From Plazaster borealis (lineage: Eukaryota > Echinodermata > Asteroidea > Forcipulatida > Labidiasteridae): DNA of 64,000 bases. Both the position numbers and the translations under genes were made by a program. A model generated the notes under the pieces. That model was not told the DNA's origin. It did no database searches and saw only the letters and a list, made by a program, of their open reading frames with translations. This document shows, piece by piece, positions 60,363 to 64,000 of the stretch (the stretch's first letter is position 1; each line of letters opens with the position of its first letter). The stretch is taken from assembly GCA_021014325.1 (NCBI GenBank), contig JAJGQC010000713.1, positions 1-64,000 on the forward strand, in the 5' to 3' direction.

Positions 60363-61256
60363 CTTTTTGTTTTACGAAAGTAAATGAGCCAAGCTAGCTA
60401 AAATCAAAGAAATGAATTAAGTTCACACAGTTTTCTGTTAGTGTTTATAACAAAATATTACAACCATTATCCAACATGAATTATTATTATATATATTTTT
60501 TTAACTCTTGGGTTTGCGGTAGATGGTTTTTTCAACCAAAATTGGAGGCTTCGAGAGAAGTTTCACGTCGTTTTGCCAGACGTCTTAATAGCTTCTTTCG
60601 TAAGTTTAGATTGAGGCTGCCATTAAGACTTTTAATAATTATTTTCATAATATATTCAGGAACTGCCCATAGTTATTATTTCACAAAAGTCTGAATAAAT
60701 AAACTCAACAAAATAATAACTTGCACATGCACCATCATCCAAGACATGTGCGTGCATCCCACAGACATTATCCTTTTTTATTTATTTATGGAGTGCGCCC
60801 TCTGTAGCTCAGTTTTTGGTAGCTGGTAAATAAAGAGGGAATTTTGACGTTGATTTGTTTTCATCTGAAAACTTCAGACAAAATGTCTCCTTCAAGCCCA
60901 TCCATGGGCTTCATGTAAGCGTGGCTGTTCATCAGAGGCTGGCAGGAGCTCTCAAGGTATGTTTTAGAGTGATATATTTAGAAACAAGCATTTCCTGGTC
61001 CTTTTATTCTGTTTGCATGTTTTGATGTTTACCAATACCAATCCATGGAGATTTATTAACGAGTAGTTTGCCTGGTACCATATGGGTACGGTAGTGCTTG
61101 TAAGCCTTGAATCTAGCTGTCAGCGCTGGTGTTTATCTTATTATTTAAAGTTCATAGAAACACAGCCTCCTTCTAACCTTAATCTCAATCTCCAATTATC
61201 AAGCTCCTTTCCCATTAACTCAAGCCAATAAATCACCCCTGTGGTTAGCCCTGGGT
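60363..61256. other. flank with a possible 5' exon
   Basis: TGCGCCCTCTGTAGCTC occurs near 60,785. A stretch ending CTCTCAAG at 60,956 is followed by GTATGTTTTAGAG, a good splice donor context. The only ATG-initiated frame before it (ATGTCTCCTTCAAGC) stops after 11 codons. No other support for a gene. Confidence 0.25.
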
Positions 61257-61286
61257 AGGACGTCAGTCAGTGTACACTGACGTCCT
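61257..61286. repeat. palindrome with two GACGTC words
   Basis: AGGACGTCAGT, a 4-bp CAGT insertion, then GTACACTGACGTCCT: a 26-bp perfect palindrome broken by four extra bases. Each arm contains GACGTC, the core of a CRE-like site. Confidence 0.85.
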
Positions 61287-61518
61287 GGGTATAAAGCGCC
61301 TCTACAATGCAAACATATTTTGAAGTAATGTTTTTTTATAATTTTACCTGATTTAAGAAGCTGAAATTCCGTTAATATATTCTTTATGTCCGTAACTCAC
61401 TATTGATGGGTCCAACAATAACAATTTCGTCCACGAATGACAGTATTCTAGCTAATAAGTCCGAGTTGTGCACTACCGTTTTTATCATCATGTACCAATT
61501 GACTGTGTAGGCTAAGGC

Positions 61519-61634
61519 GCGCATGCGCGACATGCATATTGCATAGCAACCTGACCGACTTCCGCGTTAAATTTGCGCCTCTAAGTAAGACTGCGCCCTC
61601 TATCGTGGTTGCTATGCAAAGGACGCACATGCGC
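61519..61634. repeat. inverted repeat with GGTTGCTATGCA arms
   Basis: GCGCATGCGCGAC..TGCATAGCAACC (61,519-61,551) pairs with GGTTGCTATGCA..GCACATGCGC (61,607-61,634). The arms contain an RFX half-site-like GTTGCTATG. The GC content exceeds that of the neighbourhood. Confidence 0.7.
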
Positions 61635-61734
61635 TGAAGCATTCACGTCTTGTCAGTTTCGGCCTGTCGCCGAGAATGCATAAAATTTCCATTTTATTTT
61701 CACAATAATGTCATCCAAGGATAAAATTGGCAAT

Positions 61735-62350
61735 TCAGAATAGAGCAGGCGTAAGGTTCAGGACACAAGGAACATGTGAGTCAAGTTTCAGCTTCCTCAA
61801 AAAGGTAAAAATATGATAAAAATGGTTATAAATTTTTTTGCAATGGTACGGGACCTTTATACCCTGGACTCCGTCGCGTTGTATGCAATGGAGGAGTCCA
61901 ACCTGGGCTACCCTGTGGTATGCACACCTATACCTGCAGTGATACGGCCCATGGATGGGCCATGCATGCACTGACAATAGAGATGTCCTTGCTCTATGCA
62001 CTGACCACCACCATTATCTGGTCAGTGACCAAGCTTTTCAAATCCCCTATATAATGTCCTCAGTTTCTTCCTTAGATTATTCTCTAATGATCTGTTCTTA
62101 CGACAGACGATCTGGTTAGCCAAGTGCAACATTGTGCGCTGTGGCCCAATCCAGTCTTTTTCTTCTACCTCTTTGGAACTCCTTCTTTTAGAACTTCAGC
62201 CCAGGAGTAAACTTAATAAAATTCCTGATTTAGCCAAGCACAAAAGACGGGTAGTTTATCTCTATTGTGTCTTGTCTGCATATATAATACCTGCTACATG
62301 CACTTTGCTAGATTCAGACATTTATGATGCATAATAAGAGAGACAGGACT
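61735..62350. other. flank, no recognised gene
   Basis: A plus-strand stretch from 61,845 stays open for about 43 codons (RDLYTLDSVALYAMEESN and onward) without a known domain or splice context. Nothing else stands out. Confidence 0.35.
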
Positions 62351-62356
62351 CTTTGA

Positions 62357-62395
62357 GTCACGGTGTAACAAAGACACCAGTGTCACGGTTATGCG
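62357..62395. repeat. decayed copy of the GACACCGGTGTC palindrome
   Basis: GTAACAAAGACACC and AGTGTCACGGTTA form an imperfect palindrome resembling the one 200 bp downstream. Confidence 0.6.
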
Positions 62396-62432
62396 TAAAA
62401 CTGTCGGCCTTTACTGCTTGGCCAACGTTTGA

Positions 62433-62518
62433 AGGTTTTCATTGAAAATAGCTGAATTACAGTATACCAATAATGTTTACATATTACCCTTTGAAATTTA
62501 AATTTTCAATGAAAACCT
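62433..62518. repeat. 17-bp perfect inverted repeat, 52-bp loop
   Basis: AGGTTTTCATTGAAAAT at 62,433-62,449 and ATTTTCAATGAAAACCT at 62,502-62,518. Confidence 0.92.
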
Positions 62519-62556
62519 ACTAATTTATGGCAAAACAAGTCACAAGTTTCACACTT

Positions 62557-62596
62557 CACACTGTAACTGAGACACCGGTGTCTCCGTTACAGTGTG
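62557..62596. repeat. 40-bp near-perfect palindrome
   Basis: It is centred between 62,576 and 62,577 on ACC/GGT, with 19 of 20 pairs complementary. Its core is GACACCGGTGTC and its outer ends are CACACTGTAAC and GTTACAGTGTG. Confidence 0.93.
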
Positions 62597-62599
62597 ATG

Positions 62600-63140
62600 G
62601 ATAGTTTTGGATCGTATATGAAAACAAAAATCTGATTCGAGAAATTGAAGTTATACATTAAACGTATGAGCTATCCCCACCACTAACATGCAAAGAATAT
62701 AGAAAGTACATTATCTTTTGAGAAATAACACTATGTCCTGCTTTGGCCCCTACTTTATGGAAAGACCCATATCTCTGTTGATACCGACCAGCTCGTAGCC
62801 CATATTTTACAGGGTTACAGTAGTACGCAATGACACTTAGTCACTAAAGTTAGTCATAAAATTGCACTGTACTGTGACATGGTGACACCATGGAGCAATG
62901 GATACACCGAGTCACTGACACTTTGTGACAGTTGAGTTGTACAGTCATTTTTAGTTTACATTCATAGTACAAATAATAAAATAAGGAAACCCTTTCCTCC
63001 ACGATTGTTCATGTGTCAAAGTGACAGGATATCTAAATTATTCTTTAGTTTTGTATACTTATCGTGTAAATTTACTCTATCTTCTGATGACTGGCACCAC
63101 AAACAAAGATATTGACAAAATAGGGAGACCACCAATATTA
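62600..63140. other. AT-rich flank, nothing recognised
   Basis: GTGACATGGTGACACCATGG near 62,875 is a minor dyad. No coding signal. Confidence 0.4.
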
Positions 63141-63143
63141 GGG

Positions 63144-63213
63144 CTAGATAGCTCAGTTGGTAGAGCGACGACCATTAATCTGAGGTCACGGGCTCAAGTC
63201 CCGCTCTAGTCAA
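63144..63213 (+). tRNA. tRNA-like sequence, probably a pseudogene or SINE head
   Basis: A 7-bp acceptor stem (GGCTAGA with TCTAGTC), D arm GCTC/GAGC, box A TAGCTCAGTTGG and box B-like GGCTCAAGTCC are visible. The anticodon arm does not form: ACGAC would have to pair with CTGAG, so no anticodon can be assigned. The following AATTTTTCTTTGTTCAACCC looks like the body of a dispersed repeat. A T-run right after the tRNA part could act as a polymerase III terminator. Confidence 0.6.
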
Positions 63214-63333
63214 TTTTTCTTTGTTCAACCCCAAATTATCTATTTAGTACGTAGTAGAGTTAAGTGTAAGAACATTCATTTCCTGGTCTAATATTGAATT
63301 TATGCACCATCTCTTGTTCGAGCAAATGGCAGT

Positions 63334-63380
63334 TTTGTTTGTTTGTTTGTTTGTTTGTTTGTTTGTTTGTTTGTTTGTTT
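63334..63380. repeat. GTTT microsatellite
   Basis: About eleven GTTT units. Together with the CAAA tract at 58,604 it yields artificial poly-Phe/Val/Cys/Leu frames. Confidence 0.95.
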
Positions 63381-63381
63381 C

Positions 63382-63489
63382 GAACACCTGTTGTCATCTG
63401 TGACTCAGTGCTCGAACTTCCTCGCACCTTTAAATTAAGAAGTGTTTTGTCAAGTACGAGCACCGAGTCGCAGATGGCAATGAGTGTTC
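63382..63489. repeat. fold-back sequence with 33-bp arms
   Basis: GAACACCTGTTGTCATCTGT..GTGCTCG (63,382-63,414) is the imperfect complement of CGAGCACCGAGTCGCAGATG..GTGTTC (63,457-63,489), with about 26 of 33 matching. Confidence 0.85.
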
Positions 63490-63522
63490 AATATATTTTA
63501 AAACAAATCTGATCAAGATGGC

Positions 63523-63560
63523 GCATATCGTCACAGTTTTCTTGAAGAGCCACATATTTT
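63523..63560 (+). mobile_element. end fragment of the CGTCAGCAATTTCACGAAG family
   Basis: ATATCGTCACAGTTTTCTTG then AAGAGCCACATATTTTGG matches the terminus of 32,015-32,763 with several substitutions. No second end is in the window. Confidence 0.5.
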
Positions 63561-64000
63561 GGGGGATCAAAAGGCATGATTGAGATTTAGGATTTACACT
63601 GCGCTTAGCTTGAACTGCAAAATGCAATGTATCTGTAATAAAGCCAGGGTTTACAGGTTTTTTTACATCTCATATGGTTCTGTAGAAGTAAATAACCTCT
63701 TCTTATCTAACTAATTTCTTTTAAAATATTGGCTGATTGCTAATTGCTATTAATATTTTGTCCATATTGAAACCTCAAAAGTGAGATGACCTACCTTAAA
63801 AACACCCTGAATAATGTGTTTTTACATCCTAGGAAAGGGACGTGCATCTCACACATGATCATGCGCCCACTGACATACGTGGCTCATTGTGAAACCCGAA
63901 AGACGATTTGACCTACATCTGCGCTCATCTGTTGCAATGAATCACGTGCATCTTTGGGGATATGCGGCTCCTCATGAGAACACAAAATGCAATTATTGAG
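63561..64000. other. flank to window end, nothing recognised
   Basis: Ordinary AT-rich sequence. No repeats or coding frames could be supported. Confidence 0.4.

Noticed and set aside
61845..61972. Plus-strand open stretch RDLYTLDSVALYAMEESN as an exon
   Set aside because: It is only about 43 codons, with no splice acceptor or recognised domain.
63144..63213. Functional tRNA gene
   Set aside because: The acceptor and D stems fold, but the anticodon stem does not, and the downstream sequence looks like a dispersed repeat.
1..64000. CRISPR array
   Set aside because: Tandem arrays here have no unique spacers of constant length, and the sequence is eukaryotic in character.

Overview
This is eukaryotic, non-coding, repeat-dominated DNA: no operons, no intact long reading frames, introns-and-transposons style sequence, tRNA-derived SINEs, hAT-like and TTAA-type miniature transposons, and a dead non-LTR retrotransposon. 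The combination of repeat families (the TTAAAGGCA..GTACACG miniature elements, the GGGCCCAATTTCATGGCTCTGC fold-back elements, the CAGTGGCGTAAC hAT-like ends) is one I associate with echinoderms, most likely a sea star. That assignment is an inference from memory of such repeats, not something proven here.

Layout. (1) 1-12,149: an array of an 11-bp satellite (ATTTGGATTTG on this strand). (2) 12,150-36,261: a giant imperfect palindrome of about 12 kb per arm, hinged at about 24,187 with a 164-bp spacer (24,105-24,268). (3) 36,262-47,838: the same satellite in the opposite orientation (CAAATCCAAAT on this strand). (4) 47,839-64,000: an ordinary AT-rich flank full of nested mobile elements. The palindrome therefore runs satellite - arm - hinge - inverted arm - inverted satellite, and the inverted symmetry can be followed a little way into the satellites.

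From the outside in, each arm holds: a LINE reverse-transcriptase relic split by a TTAA-flanked miniature element; a 1.25-kb hAT-like element; a TIR element of about 750 bp; an AT-rich stretch without recognised features; then a direct repeat of about 2.1 kb present twice (period 3,855 bp in the right arm). The repeat contains a minisatellite of about 130 bp, a telomere-like TTTAGG run and a 19-bp degenerate tandem repeat. Between the two copies lie three fold-back cassettes and one GACTAG-type fold-back element. The right arm is clean. The left arm differs from it by many small indels, and between 15,637 and 16,790 it is hardly alignable, so an assembly or read artefact must be considered next to a real chromosomal palindrome.

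The right satellite lies between two 36-bp direct repeats (36,217-36,252 and 47,862-47,897), which suggests that the array grew inside, or inserted as, a defined unit. The flank holds a 2.7-kb long-TIR element whose right terminus was hit by a fold-back element and a SINE, a perfect hAT-like insertion with an 8-bp target duplication, three repeated exon-like blocks on the minus strand, a cluster of palindromes near 62.4-62.6 kb, and a degraded tRNA-like sequence. I see no convincing intact protein-coding gene. Nearly all the longer open frames come from satellite or minisatellite periodicity.
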